Origin: Deltaproteobacteria bacterium
Lineage (GTDB): Bacteria > Myxococcota > Polyangia > Haliangiales > Haliangiaceae
DNA: 18,561 nt
Direction of reading: 5' to 3'
Assembly (NCBI GenBank): GCA_018262455.1
Contig: JAGSPR010000082.1
Span: 1 to 18,561, forward strand
Within the stretch, counting starts at the first letter, position 1. Every line of letters begins with the position of its first letter. This document shows, piece after piece, positions 6,820 through 17,025 of the stretch. The notes under the pieces were generated by a model. That model searched no databases, had not been told where the DNA came from, and was given only the letters and a program-made list of their open reading frames with translations. Both the position numbers and the translations under genes were made by a program.

Positions 6820-9516
6820 CTTCACGCGGAAGCTGACGACGAAGCAGGCGGACCGCTCGACCCCGCCTTCCCTGTAGGGCGTGTAGCGCCAGCTGCGCAT
6901 CGTGTTCGCGAGGTCCGAGGCGGCGTGGCGCTCGAGCTTCGAGATCATGTCCACAGACGTCACGCGGCCGCTCTGATCGATGCAGACCTTGGCGGCGACG
7001 ATCGGCGGGACCTCGGCGCGCTTCGACTTGCCCAGCGTCGGCGCCTCGCCGAACACGCGGGTCACCGCGGTGGGCGCGATCGTGACCGGCCCTTGCTGCA
7101 CGATCGCGGGTTGCGGCCTGGGCACGACCGGGGCGACGGGAGGCGGACGAGGCGGCAGCGTGATCGACGGAGCAGGGCGCGCGCTTCCACTGCCCTCGGC
7201 CATGATCGGCTCGAGCGGCGGGATGATCGCGACCGCCGGTCTGTCGGGCTGGACGATCGAATCCTGGGGAGCGGTCGATGTCCTCCGATCGGGCTGCGCC
7301 GGCGGGCGCGCGAGGCGGCTCTCGCGGTCGCGCTGCTTGTCGTCGGTCAGCGACGGGCTGAACTCGTAGTCGACGCTCGCCTCAGCGACGAGCTCGTGAT
7401 GCCACACCTCGACGCCGTACTGGCGAAGCACGATCGTGTGAGGCCCGGCCTTCAGCGGCATCTTGATCGGCGTGTGCTGGGCCAGCAGCTGGCCGTCGAG
7501 GATGACCTCGAGGCCGAACGGTCGAGAGGACAGGATCAGGTTGGCATCGGAGACCGTCTGCGCGCCAATCCGATCGAGCGAGATGATCAAGTTGTAGGTC
7601 TCGTCCGGCGACAGCTCGAGCGAGGTCAGCCGCGCCTTGTAGCCGCTGGCGTGGATCTGGATCTGGTGGACCCCGGGCGGAAGCTCGATCGACCACGGGG
7701 AGCCGGCGTGCTTCTTGTCCTCGATCGTGATCTCGGCGTTCGCGGGCTCGATGGCGAACTTCAGGGTCGCGAGTCCCTTGCCTGGAGGTCGCGGCGTCAC
7801 CGGCTCGCTGACCGCGGGCACCGCGTCCTTGCCACGCTGGGTGGCGTACAGCATCGCGGCCGTGCCCACCGCCCCGGCCGCGATGATGCTGGCGAGGATG
7901 ACCCACGTCTTGCGTCCCGCAGGGAGCGTGACCATCGTCGGGCCGGCGCTGGGCGGGCTCGACGGTCGGTGCTGGCGAGCTGGCGGTGCGGCCGGCTCCT
8001 CGAGCGGGTCGAGCGTGGGCATCCGCGTGCGTGCTGGGGCGTGATGACCGGGCGTGGTCCTCGCGATCGGCGCCGCTTCGGCGAGGCCATCGGTGAATCG
8101 GATGACCATCCCGCCGCTCGCGTCACTGGTGACGACCACGCCGCCCGACGCGTCCGGGTCGTGAACGCGTGCGCTCGCCGCCGAGATCACGGACGGCGTC
8201 GAGCGCGGTGCCGGGCGCTCGGGGGTAGGTGCCACGACGCGGTCGGGTTTCGTGTCCCGGACGCGAGCGAGCTCGCCATGGCTCGGCTCCGAGGCGGGGA
8301 TGTCGTCGTGGAGGTCGTCGGAAGCCTCGACGCGCGGTGCGGCGGCTCGGTGCTTTGCCGAGACGTCGGGCACGTCGTCGAGCACGATCGGCGTTCCATT
8401 GCCCACGATCTCGCCCCCACCCCAGGCGATCTCGACCGCCTCGTCCTCGTCTCTCGACTCGTCCTGTCGCTCCGGCCGCTCCGGGACGGGCTTGCCGGCG
8501 CGCGCGGCCACGGCGAGCTCGAACGGCTTGGAGCCGGTCTGATCGAACGTGTGCTGAGACGCGAAGCTGCCAGTCGGTGGCTCGAGCGAGAACGCCCAAT
8601 CGAGCCACTGCGAGATGTCGCGATGCCCGGTCTGCAGATCGTACTGCCGGCGGATGGCAAGCAGCAGATCACGGAGCTCACGAGCTTGGCTGAACCGGTC
8701 ATCGGGATTGCGGGCGAGTGCCTTGAGCACGATCGCGTCGAGCTCGGGCGGGCACGCCTGGTTGAACGTCGATGGCGGGATGATGTCGCCGCGCTGCACC
8801 TTGAGCAGCGTCTGGTACTCGTTCTTGCTCGCGAACAGCGGGCGCGCGGTCAGCAGCTCGTGGGCGATCACCCCGGCGGCGAACAGATCGCTGCGCGAAT
8901 CGAGCTCCTTGCCGGAGATCGCTTCGGGCGCCATGTACGCGAGCTTGCCCTTCACTCGACCGGTCTGCGTGCGCAGCTGCGAGGACTGCGCCTTCGCGAT
9001 CCCGAAGTCGATGACCTTGACGTGCCCGACCGTGGTCACCAGCAGGTTCGACGGCGAGATATCGCGATGGACCAGCTTGAGCGGCTGTCCCTTGTCATCG
9101 GTCTTCGTGTGGGCGTAGTCGAGCGCCTCGCAGAGCTGCAGCAGGAGCCCGACGGTGATGTGGATCGGGGGAGGGCCGGTGACCTTGCGCGCGTGGCGGA
9201 GGATCCGACGGATGTCTCGCCCGTCGATGTGCTCCATCGAGATGAAGTACTCGGTGCCGACCCGCCCGAGCTCGTAGATCTGGACGATGTTGACGTGGTT
9301 GAGCTGCGAGGCGAGCTTGGCCTCGCGGACGAACGACTTGATGAAGCTCGCGTCCTCGGCGAGGTGGGGCAACAGGCGCTTGAGTGCGACGATGCGCTCG
9401 AAGCCCTCGATCCCGCGCTCGAGTGCGCGATGCACCGTGGCCATGCCACCGACACCGAGCCGCTCGTACACGACGTACGGGCCAAACTGGTCTTCTGCCG
9501 CGAGGTCGACGGCCAT
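6817..9516 (-). CDS. Membrane Ser/Thr kinase with PEGA and TonB-like C-terminal domains
   Basis: An 899-residue Hanks-type protein kinase. Residues 10-290 form the catalytic domain: glycine loop LGVGGMATV (20-28), Lys46 in VALKR, Glu65 in the C helix, HRDISPSN (150-157, catalytic Asp152) and DFG (170-172), so all catalytic residues are present. Residues 330-530 are low-complexity and acidic or Pro-rich. One membrane helix lies at about 536-559. The periplasmic part has two PEGA-like beta repeats (about 583-650 and 656-720), a Pro-rich spacer (735-815) and a final segment (about 818-899) with VCIDQSGRVTSV and WRYTPYREGG, matching the TonB C-terminal fold. It probably senses envelope state and phosphorylates cytoplasmic targets (inference). 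No clear ribosome binding site precedes the ATG. It lies 80 bases after bolA on the same strand. Confidence 0.92.
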   Translation of the reverse strand: MAVDLAAEDQFGPYVVYERLGVGGMATVHRALERGIEGFERIVALKRLLPHLAEDASFIKSFVREAKLASQLNHVNIVQIYELGRVGTEYFISMEHIDGRDIRRILRHARKVTGPPPIHITVGLLLQLCEALDYAHTKTDDKGQPLKLVHRDISPSNLLVTTVGHVKVIDFGIAKAQSSQLRTQTGRVKGKLAYMAPEAISGKELDSRSDLFAAGVIAHELLTARPLFASKNEYQTLLKVQRGDIIPPSTFNQACPPELDAIVLKALARNPDDRFSQARELRDLLLAIRRQYDLQTGHRDISQWLDWAFSLEPPTGSFASQHTFDQTGSKPFELAVAARAGKPVPERPERQDESRDEDEAVEIAWGGGEIVGNGTPIVLDDVPDVSAKHRAAAPRVEASDDLHDDIPASEPSHGELARVRDTKPDRVVAPTPERPAPRSTPSVISAASARVHDPDASGGVVVTSDASGGMVIRFTDGLAEAAPIARTTPGHHAPARTRMPTLDPLEEPAAPPARQHRPSSPPSAGPTMVTLPAGRKTWVILASIIAAGAVGTAAMLYATQRGKDAVPAVSEPVTPRPPGKGLATLKFAIEPANAEITIEDKKHAGSPWSIELPPGVHQIQIHASGYKARLTSLELSPDETYNLIISLDRIGAQTVSDANLILSSRPFGLEVILDGQLLAQHTPIKMPLKAGPHTIVLRQYGVEVWHHELVAEASVDYEFSPSLTDDKQRDRESRLARPPAQPDRRTSTAPQDSIVQPDRPAVAIIPPLEPIMAEGSGSARPAPSITLPPRPPPVAPVVPRPQPAIVQQGPVTIAPTAVTRVFGEAPTLGKSKRAEVPPIVAAKVCIDQSGRVTSVDMISKLERHAASDLANTMRSWRYTPYREGGVERSACFVVSFRVK

Positions 9517-9570
9517 GGGCTCTGGTAGGCAAGAGTCACACGGATCACCAGCCCGTGCATGCGAATTTTG

Positions 9571-9583
9571 CTCGAGGTTCGAG
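9571..9583. repeat. Inverted repeat upstream of the membrane kinase
   Basis: CTCGA at 9571-9575 and TCGAG at 9579-9583 are perfect arms around a three-base centre, in the 80-base gap between bolA and the kinase gene. An A/T-rich GAATTTTG lies just to the left. It could be an operator or a weak hairpin; there is no T-run after the stem in the bolA transcript, so a classical terminator is unlikely. Confidence 0.3.
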
Positions 9584-9596
9584 GCTGATCCGGGAT

Positions 9597-9836
9597 CTAA
9601 CGGCCCGCTTCTTCAGGGGTTTTGACGTCGAGCGTCAACGCGTGAATCGGGCCCTTCAGCTCGTCGGCCAGCGCGGCCATGACCAGCCGGTGACGCGCGA
9701 TCAACGACTTGCCAGCGAACGCGGTCGAGATGATCTGGGCCTCCCAGTGGTCCTCGGTACCCGTCAGGTCCTTGAGCGAAACGACCGCATCGGGGAGCGA
9801 GGCACGGATCTTGGCGGTGATGGCCTCAGGCTTCAC
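9597..9836 (-). CDS. BolA/IbaG-family protein
   Basis: A 79-residue protein of the BolA family, the full normal length for the short IbaG-like branch. The family core is clear: [13 protein letters not shown] at residues 25-37, [17 protein letters not shown] at 40-56 and [13 protein letters not shown] at 64-76. His30 and His49 (in ARHR) are in the positions used to hold a shared iron-sulfur cluster with a monothiol glutaredoxin in known members. BolA proteins act in the cytoplasm in iron-sulfur cluster handling and stress morphology. The start is a GTG inside GTGA, overlapping the kbl stop by four bases, so translation is probably coupled to kbl. No glutaredoxin gene is in the window. Confidence 0.9.
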   Translation of the reverse strand: MKPEAITAKIRASLPDAVVSLKDLTGTEDHWEAQIISTAFAGKSLIARHRLVMAALADELKGPIHALTLDVKTPEEAGR

Positions 9837-11029
9837 GACACGACCCCCAGCTCCTTGCCTACCGTGGCGAACGCCGCGATCGCGCGATCGATATCGTCGT
9901 CGGAGTGCGCGGCCGAGAGCTGGACGCGGATCCGGGCGGCACCCTTGGGCACGACCGGGAACGCGAACCCGATCACGTAGATGCCGTGACCGAGCAGGCG
10001 CTGCGCCATGTCCACCGCGAGCCTGGCATCTCCCAGCATCACCGGCGCGATCGGGTGGGTGCCGGGGCGGATCGCGAGGCCGGCGCGGGTGGCGCCGTCG
10101 CGGAACCGCTTCGTGTTCGCCTCGAGTCGGTCGCGCAGCGCGGTCGATTCGCTGACCAGCGCGATCGCCTCGAGCGAGCCCGCGACGATCGGCGGCGCGA
10201 GCGTGTTCGAGAACAGGTACGGGCGCGATCGGTTGCGCAGCAGGTCGATCACCTCGCGCCGCCCGGACGTGAAGCCGCCGCTGGCTCCGCCGAGGGCCTT
10301 GCCGAGCGTCGAGGTGAAGACGTCGACGCGATCGAGGCAACCGCGCAGCTCGGCCGAGCCGCGGCCGGTCTTGCCGACAAAGCCGGTGGCGTGGCTGTCG
10401 TCGACCATCACCAGCGCGCCGTACTGCTCGGCGAGATCGCAGATCGTGTCGATCCGCGCGATGTCGCCATCCATCGAGAACACGCCATCGGTGGCGACCA
10501 TCCGTAGCCGCTTGCCCTGGGTCGCCTTCAGCTTCGTCTCGAGGTCGTCGAGATCGTCGTGCTCGTAGCGGTGGCGCTCGGCCTTGCACAGCCGGATGCC
10601 GTCGATGATCGAAGCGTGGTTGAGCGAGTCGGAGATGATCGCGTCGGGTTCACCGAGCAGGGTCTCGAACAGGCCACCGTTCGCGTCGAAGCACGACGAG
10701 TACAGGATCGTGTCCTCGGTCCCGAGGAACTTCGAGATGCTCGCCTCGAGCTGCTTGTGGCCGTCCTGGGTGCCGCAGATGAACCGCACGCTCGACAGGC
10801 CGTATCCGCGCTCGTCGAGTGCGCGCTTCGCGGCCGCCATCACGCGCGGGTGGCTCGACAACCCGAGGTAGTTGTTCGCGCAGAAGTTGATGACCTCCTT
10901 GCCTTCGCTGCGGATGTGCGCGGCCTGCGGCGACGTGATCGTGCGCTCGTGCTTCCACAGGCCGGCGGCCTCGATCTCGGCGAGCTGCGCGGCGAACACG
11001 GACTTCGCATGCGTGTACATGCGCCTCAT
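9833..11029 (-). CDS. kbl: 2-amino-3-ketobutyrate CoA ligase (glycine C-acetyltransferase)
   Basis: A 398-residue PLP enzyme of the alpha-oxoamine synthase group, the usual length for Kbl. It converts 2-amino-3-ketobutyrate and CoA to glycine and acetyl-CoA. Visible landmarks are [14 protein letters not shown] (48-61), [14 protein letters not shown] (82-95), [13 protein letters not shown] (134-146), [16 protein letters not shown] (209-224, PLP-contacting Asp210 and His213) and STLGKALGG with the Schiff-base Lys244. The first Met is used; Met4 is preceded by GAGG but only three bases away, so the start may be four codons shorter at most. Upstream by 58 bases is tdh, which makes its substrate. 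Downstream, bolA overlaps its stop. Other family members (BioF, HemA, SPT) are less likely, given the ANNYLGL and [10 protein letters not shown] blocks and the tdh neighbour. Confidence 0.95.
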   Translation of the reverse strand: MRRMYTHAKSVFAAQLAEIEAAGLWKHERTITSPQAAHIRSEGKEVINFCANNYLGLSSHPRVMAAAKRALDERGYGLSSVRFICGTQDGHKQLEASISKFLGTEDTILYSSCFDANGGLFETLLGEPDAIISDSLNHASIIDGIRLCKAERHRYEHDDLDDLETKLKATQGKRLRMVATDGVFSMDGDIARIDTICDLAEQYGALVMVDDSHATGFVGKTGRGSAELRGCLDRVDVFTSTLGKALGGASGGFTSGRREVIDLLRNRSRPYLFSNTLAPPIVAGSLEAIALVSESTALRDRLEANTKRFRDGATRAGLAIRPGTHPIAPVMLGDARLAVDMAQRLLGHGIYVIGFAFPVVPKGAARIRVQLSAAHSDDDIDRAIAAFATVGKELGVVS

Positions 11030-11087
11030 GTATCACGCCAGCCCCACGTCGACCCGGCCCTCGGCGCAGGTCGTGCAAGGCCCTGCG

Positions 11088-12062
11088 TCAGTGCGTCGAG
11101 ATGATCGCGCCGAGGTCGAGCATGCGGCGGACCCTCGGCACGAGATCATCGGTCATGCCGTCGAGGTCGTACGCCGGCTTCCAGCCCCAGTCGCGGCGGG
11201 CCGCGGAGTCATCGAGCGACTTCGGCCACGAGTCGAGGATCGCCTGGCGCCGCGGATCCGGCGAGTAGCTGAACTTCGCGTCGGGGATGACGCGCTGGAC
11301 CGACCTCGCGATCTCGTCGGCGCGCGGCGAGAACGCGGCGATGTTGTAGATCGAGCGCGAGAGCCTCGCGCGATCGACCATCGCCACCTCGAGCAGCGCG
11401 CGCACGCCATCGGGCATGTACATCAGCGGGATGCGGGTGTCGGCGCGCGCGAACGCCTCGTAGCCGCCCTTGCGAACCGCGTCGACGTACATGAACAGCG
11501 CGTAGTCCGACGAGCCGCCGCCCGGCATGGCCGCGGAGATCAGGCCCGGGAACCGAACGCCGCGACAGTCGATGTCGAACTTCTTCGTGTAGTACGCGCA
11601 CAGCAGCTCGCCGGCGACCTTGGTGACCCCGTACATCGTGGTCGGGTGGAGCGCGACGTCGTCGGGCGTCGGATCCGGCAGCGGGCCACTCGGTGGCGGA
11701 CCGAACACCGCGATGCTCGACGTGAAGATCAGCCGCTTCACCTTCGAGCTGCGGCAGGCCTCGAGCACGTTCCAGGTGCCGGTCTGGTTGACCTCGTAGG
11801 CGAGCTTCGGATCTTTCTCGCCGCGCGCCGACAGGATCGCCGCGAGGTGGAACACGAGGTCGGGCTTGACCTTCATGAACATCGCCTCGGTGGCTGCTCC
11901 GTCGGTGACGTCGAGCCCGAGCCAGGAGGCGCCGCGTGCGTGGGCGTGGCTCGGCGGCCGCGGTGCGAGGTCGGTCGACGTGACTTCGTGTCCGGAAGCA
12001 GCGAGCGTGCCGATCAGATCGTGGCCGATCTGTCCACCCGCGCCGGTGAGGAGGATCTTCAT
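11088..12062 (-). CDS. tdh: L-threonine 3-dehydrogenase, short-chain (SDR) type
   Basis: A 324-residue extended short-chain dehydrogenase. It has the NAD-binding TGAGGQIG (6-13), acidic Asp31 at the end of the second strand suggesting NAD preference, Ser115/Ser116 and the catalytic YGVTK (Tyr144, Lys148). Family-specific blocks identify it among SDR epimerases: HLAAILSARGEKDPKLAYEVN (72-92), RGVRFPGLIS, PGGGSSDYA, PLMYMPDG, SPDPRRQAILDSWP and DDSAARRDWGW. It oxidises threonine to 2-amino-3-ketobutyrate, which the neighbouring kbl product cleaves. This is the epimerase-like TDH known from animals and some bacteria, not the zinc medium-chain enzyme of E. coli. The ATG lacks a clear ribosome binding site. 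It begins 62 bases after the ferritin-like gene. Confidence 0.93.
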   Translation of the reverse strand: MKILLTGAGGQIGHDLIGTLAASGHEVTSTDLAPRPPSHAHARGASWLGLDVTDGAATEAMFMKVKPDLVFHLAAILSARGEKDPKLAYEVNQTGTWNVLEACRSSKVKRLIFTSSIAVFGPPPSGPLPDPTPDDVALHPTTMYGVTKVAGELLCAYYTKKFDIDCRGVRFPGLISAAMPGGGSSDYALFMYVDAVRKGGYEAFARADTRIPLMYMPDGVRALLEVAMVDRARLSRSIYNIAAFSPRADEIARSVQRVIPDAKFSYSPDPRRQAILDSWPKSLDDSAARRDWGWKPAYDLDGMTDDLVPRVRRMLDLGAIISTH

Positions 12063-12124
12063 GGTCTGGGCGCGGACTATGCCATGTCAGCGCGTCGCCA
12101 CCGCGGCCGAGCTCGACCTGTCGC

Positions 12125-12805
12125 TCAGATCGTGATCCCGCGGGCCTCGAACCGCGGACGGAAGTCGCGGATCACCGTGCGGGCGAGGATCTCGGCGTAG
12201 TCACGCGGCGCGGCGAGGCCCCAGGCGCGGTCGGCCTCGCTGATCACGCCGTCATCGCCCGCGACCGCATCGTTTCCCGTGCCGTAGGTCGCCTCGAGCT
12301 CGCCGAGCATCGCCGGCAGCTCGGCGTGGACGCGGGCCGGGACCTGGTCATCGGGGTCGACCGAGAGCAGCCAGTCGAGCAGATCCCATCCGAAATCGCG
12401 GTGGCGGACCTCGTCGCGCAAGATGCGATCGAGCGCGGCGCGGGCGAGCGGCTGGGTGCAGTGCTCGCGGAGGTGGCGGAACAGGGGGACGGCGACCGTC
12501 TCGCCCAGGCAGAACACGCGGACGGCGACCCGCAGGATGTCGAGCTCGAGGGGCTCGTTCGATCGCCGGAGCGCGAGCTGGTCGCGTTCGATCGCGGGTG
12601 GATCGGTCCCGCCCGCGGCCGTGTAGACCTCGTGGCTCATCCTCGAATGGACGAGCTCGTCGGCGACGATCACCAGGCCGGCGTCGATGAGCTCGGGGGG
12701 CGCAGCCGCCTGGAGCAGCCAGAGCACCAGGTGCTGCGTCACGGCGGCGGAGGTGTACTCGGCCGCGATCCGGGCGCGCCACTCGTCACGCACACGGGGC
12801 GTCAC
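12125..12805 (-). CDS. Ferritin-like protein of myxobacterial type
   Basis: A 226-residue helical protein with a second complete diiron-type ligand set in this window: Glu16 (AAEYTSA), Glu50/His53 (ADELVHS), Glu102 (LGETVAV) and Glu132/His135 (RDEVRHRDFGW). Spacing fits a four-helix ferritin-like bundle. It is reminiscent of ferritin-like proteins common in myxobacterial genomes, whose role is not established; iron-dependent oxidation or metal storage are both possible. No signal peptide is seen. It starts with GTG four bases after the stop of the Cys/Pro-rich gene and has no ribosome binding site, so it probably depends on translation of that gene. It differs in length and sequence from the TetR-linked diiron enzyme and is not a recent copy. 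Confidence 0.85.
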   Translation of the reverse strand: MTPRVRDEWRARIAAEYTSAAVTQHLVLWLLQAAAPPELIDAGLVIVADELVHSRMSHEVYTAAGGTDPPAIERDQLALRRSNEPLELDILRVAVRVFCLGETVAVPLFRHLREHCTQPLARAALDRILRDEVRHRDFGWDLLDWLLSVDPDDQVPARVHAELPAMLGELEATYGTGNDAVAGDDGVISEADRAWGLAAPRDYAEILARTVIRDFRPRFEARGITI

Positions 12806-12809
12806 GCGA

Positions 12810-13343
12810 TCACGGCTTCGGGCACGCGACCGGCCGGGGCCGCGGAGGGTTGCACCGCGTGTTCGGCGGGCACTTCATCGGGCCGAAGTCGACCATGCAT
12901 TCGGTCTGCCCTGCGCGCAGCACGATCTTCAGCGTCTCACCGTCGGCGAAGCCGTCCGGGCAGGCGTACTTGATCGGCGGGGGAGGGTTGCACGTGGGTG
13001 TGGGCTTGCCGGGCACGGCCTTGGGACACTCGACGTCGGCGATCGCGATGCAGCCGGACTGCGCCTTCATGACGGCCCAGCGTTGGTCGTAGGTCGCGGG
13101 CGCGGGCGCGGGCGCGTCCGGCGGGGGGGCGACGGGCCGTGGCGGGTTCGCGACCACCGGTGGTGCATCCGGGGCATCGGGGCCGGCGGTCGGCTCCGCG
13201 GTGGGGGCTGGCTCGGCCCGGCCCGGCTCGGGCTGCGCGATCGCCGGAGGAGGGGGAGTGGTGGTCGTCGCGCAGGCCGGGATCGTGGCGAGCGTGATGA
13301 CGAACGGACTACCGAAGATGCGACGAGGCGAGCGCGCGGCCAT
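12810..13343 (-). CDS. Exported Pro-rich, Cys-rich protein of unknown function
   Basis: A 177-residue protein I do not recognise. A basic N-terminus (SPRRIF) and a hydrophobic stretch end in IPAC (Cys24), a possible but non-standard lipobox because of Pro at -2. Residues 25-83 are almost entirely Pro, Ala, Thr and Glu, a wall- or periplasm-spanning linker. The C-terminal domain (about 84-177) has eight Cys at 98, 106, 118, 128, 149, 158, 164 and 174, an even number suited to disulfides. It contains two copies of a CNPP-x(6)-CP unit (118-129 and 164-175). The linker DNA includes 3.5 copies of a GCGGGC unit near 13096-13116. It is immediately upstream of, and probably co-translated with, the ferritin-like gene. 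Confidence 0.78.
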   Translation of the reverse strand: MAARSPRRIFGSPFVITLATIPACATTTTPPPPAIAQPEPGRAEPAPTAEPTAGPDAPDAPPVVANPPRPVAPPPDAPAPAPATYDQRWAVMKAQSGCIAIADVECPKAVPGKPTPTCNPPPPIKYACPDGFADGETLKIVLRAGQTECMVDFGPMKCPPNTRCNPPRPRPVACPKP

Positions 13344-13442
13344 GGTGCGGCGAGACTACCGCGTTGGCTGATCGCCGGCTGACCGATCTCGACCGCGAAA
13401 CACGGCGGCCGCCCGACGATCCCACGTGCTACGCTCGCCGCC
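13344..13442. promoter_or_regulatory. Divergent promoter region with two near-start -10 boxes
   Basis: This 99-base spacer separates the Cys/Pro-rich gene (-) from a small + strand gene. On the + strand TGC-TACGCT (TACGCT at 13430-13435) is an extended -10 sequence ending seven bases before the GTG at 13443. On the - strand TAGTCT (13358 down to 13353) ends nine bases before the ATG at 13343. Both would give mRNAs with little or no leader. I see no convincing -35 for either. Confidence 0.4.
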
Positions 13443-13790
13443 GTGGGGAGCCTGGACGCAACGTCGAGACTGGCCGCGCTCCTCGATCGCTGCGCGGCAG
13501 ATGCCTCGCTCGTGACCGGCGCGCGTGCCCTCGGTGACTCGCTTGCGATCGAGGTGGGTGGCAGCCTCGCGCTCCAGTGGCGCATCACCGTCGTCCGCGC
13601 GGTGATCTCGAACCCGCCGGATGGCGATGCGGTCCGCGAGCTCTACGGCGAGCTCGTCGATCGGTACCGCAACGACCCGGCGGGCCTGGCCGCGCTCCGC
13701 CCGATCGGTGACGAGATCCGGCGGCTCGAGGCGGAGGGCTCGCTGCCCAGCGCGCTGGTCGCCCGTAGCGAGCGCCGCAAGCGGTCTTGA
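13443..13790 (+). CDS. Small uncharacterised helical protein
   Basis: A 115-residue cytoplasmic protein starting with GTG. I do not recognise it. It is Ala/Leu/Arg-rich and predicted helical throughout, with a basic tail (RSERRKRS). Support for a real gene comes from the strongly G/C-biased third codon positions, an extended -10 box right before the start and the lack of a better reading on the other strand. No ribosome binding site is present. It ends 97 bases before the ABC-F gene. No known domain or motif was seen. Confidence 0.6.
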   Translation: MGSLDATSRLAALLDRCAADASLVTGARALGDSLAIEVGGSLALQWRITVVRAVISNPPDGDAVRELYGELVDRYRNDPAGLAALRPIGDEIRRLEAEGSLPSALVARSERRKRS

Positions 13791-13887
13791 CCGGTCAGCT
13801 GGTGGAGGGGGGCGTCGTCTTTGATCTGATCGGACTGCCGGCAGCGGATCCCCTCGGGGCAGCGAGCGTGCTATCCATGCGCGCGCT
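13791..13887 (+). promoter_or_regulatory. Upstream region of the ABC-F gene
   Basis: This 97-base gap has a perfect 10-base palindrome, CTGCCGGCAG (13835-13844), a CCCC-TC-GGGG inverted repeat (13850-13859), and TGC-TATCCA (TATCCA at 13872-13877), an extended -10-like box ten bases before the ABC-F ATG. No ribosome binding site precedes the ATG, so a very short leader is likely. The palindromes could bind a regulator, but G/C-rich palindromes are common by chance here. Confidence 0.35.
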
Positions 13888-15903
<2,016 letters not shown>

Positions 15904-15937
15904 TCTGGTTCCGTCCCAAGTCTTTGCCGAGTCGTTG

Positions 15938-15943
15938 TAAGCT
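15938..15943 (+). promoter_or_regulatory. Candidate -10 box (TAAGCT) before the soluble kinase
   Basis: TAAGCT ends five bases before the GTG start of the kinase, within the 45-base gap after the ABC-F stop. No ribosome binding site is present, so the mRNA from this box would be leaderless or nearly so. A matching -35 is not clear. Confidence 0.35.
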
Positions 15944-15948
15944 GAACC

Positions 15949-17022
15949 GTGGATCTCAGCGGGCAAACCATCGACGGGAAGTACCAGCTTGTCTCGATCG
16001 CGGGCGAGGGAGGGATGGCCACGGTCTACAAGGCCGTGGTGCGTGGGGCCGCAGGATTTCAGCGCACGGTCGCGGTCAAGCACATCAAGCCCGAGTACCG
16101 CGCGATCAAGAACTACATCGACATGTTCATCGAGGAGGCGCGCGTCGGCAGCGAGCTCGCCCACCCGAACATCGTCCAGGTGCATGACTTCGTCAGCGAG
16201 TCCGGCAGCTACTACCTCGTCATGGAGTGGGTCGACGGGATCGATGTCGGCGGCTTCATCAAGGCGTATCGCGACAGCGGGTCACACGTGCCGTGGACCC
16301 TCGCGGTGGCGATCGGGATCGGGACGCTGCGAGGGCTCGGCGCAGCCCACGATCGCGTCGCCCCGGACGGCACGCCGGCACCGGTGATCCATCGCGATGT
16401 CTCGCCTCACAACGTGATGCTCGGTACCAATGGTGCCGTCAAGCTGTCCGACTTCGGCCTCGCGCGCGCACGGGATCGTGCGGCGAGCCTCACCGCCCCC
16501 GGCACCGTGAAGGGCAAGCTGTCCTACCTCGCGCCCGAGGTCACGTTCGGCAAGTCGAACAGCGTGCAGTCGGATCTGTTCGGCGTCGGCAGCGTGATCT
16601 GGGAGACCCTCAGCGGCGAGCGCCTGTTCGATGGCAAGACCGACGTCGAGATCTTCAAGAAGATCCGCGCCTGCCAGGTGCCGCCGATCTCCGAGCGCCG
16701 TCCCGACGTGCCGGCGTCGCTCGCGGCCGTGCTCGACGTCGGCCTCGCGGCGGATCCGGCGAATCGCTACGCCACCGCCGACGAGTTCGCGCAGGCACTC
16801 GGCCAGGTGATGAAGCAGGCGATCGGGGTCAACACCCCGAGCGCGCTCGGCGGTGCGGTGGCCGAGGCGCGGCGCCGGCTCGGAACCGACTCCAGCGACG
16901 ATCTCTCGACCGCCGCGCACGAGGCGCGCTCGCAGTCGATCGAGGTCGAGTTCTCGAGCGTGGACGCCGTGACCACGCCCAGGATCAATCGCCCACCAGC
17001 CCCGCCCGACAAGAAGCGATAG
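15949..17022 (+). CDS. Soluble Hanks-type Ser/Thr protein kinase
   Basis: A 357-residue kinase starting with GTG. Residues 11-285 form the catalytic domain: glycine loop GEGGMATVY (19-27), Lys44 in VAVKH, Glu63 in the C helix, HRDVSPHN (148-155, catalytic Asp150), DFG (168-170) and YLAPE in the activation segment. All catalytic residues are present, so it should be active. The remaining 70 residues are Ser/Ala/Pro-rich and have no membrane helix, so unlike the kinase at 6817-9516 it should be cytoplasmic. The HRDxSPxN form shared by both is typical of myxobacterial kinases. The target is unknown. It lies 45 bases after the ABC-F gene on the same strand, so that protein is an obvious candidate partner (inference). 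It is convergent with apaH, three bases apart. Confidence 0.92.
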   Translation: MDLSGQTIDGKYQLVSIAGEGGMATVYKAVVRGAAGFQRTVAVKHIKPEYRAIKNYIDMFIEEARVGSELAHPNIVQVHDFVSESGSYYLVMEWVDGIDVGGFIKAYRDSGSHVPWTLAVAIGIGTLRGLGAAHDRVAPDGTPAPVIHRDVSPHNVMLGTNGAVKLSDFGLARARDRAASLTAPGTVKGKLSYLAPEVTFGKSNSVQSDLFGVGSVIWETLSGERLFDGKTDVEIFKKIRACQVPPISERRPDVPASLAAVLDVGLAADPANRYATADEFAQALGQVMKQAIGVNTPSALGGAVAEARRRLGTDSSDDLSTAAHEARSQSIEVEFSSVDAVTTPRINRPPAPPDKKR

Positions 17023-17025
17023 CGG

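Noticed and set aside
6925..9528. An 867-codon open frame on the + strand opposite the membrane kinase
   Set aside because: The kinase on the - strand has full catalytic motifs. The + frame translation is low-complexity Arg/Asp/Gly/Leu with no domain.
9876..9893. Palindromic CGATCG-rich stretch inside kbl
   Set aside because: It is coding sequence. GATCG-type words are common throughout this window, so it is not a special site.
9837..10589. An upstream extension of the BolA frame into kbl
   Set aside because: The frame is open but its translation is Arg-rich nonsense across kbl. The BolA family length and the GTGA overlap fix the start at 9836.
10872..12200. A 442-codon + strand frame across kbl and tdh
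   Set aside because: It is the antisense shadow of two well-identified enzymes and has no recognisable motif.
13096..13116. Short tandem repeat of a GCGGGC unit, 3.5 copies
   Set aside because: It encodes the Ala-Pro linker of the exported Cys-rich protein. It is a low-complexity coding repeat rather than a mobile or regulatory element.
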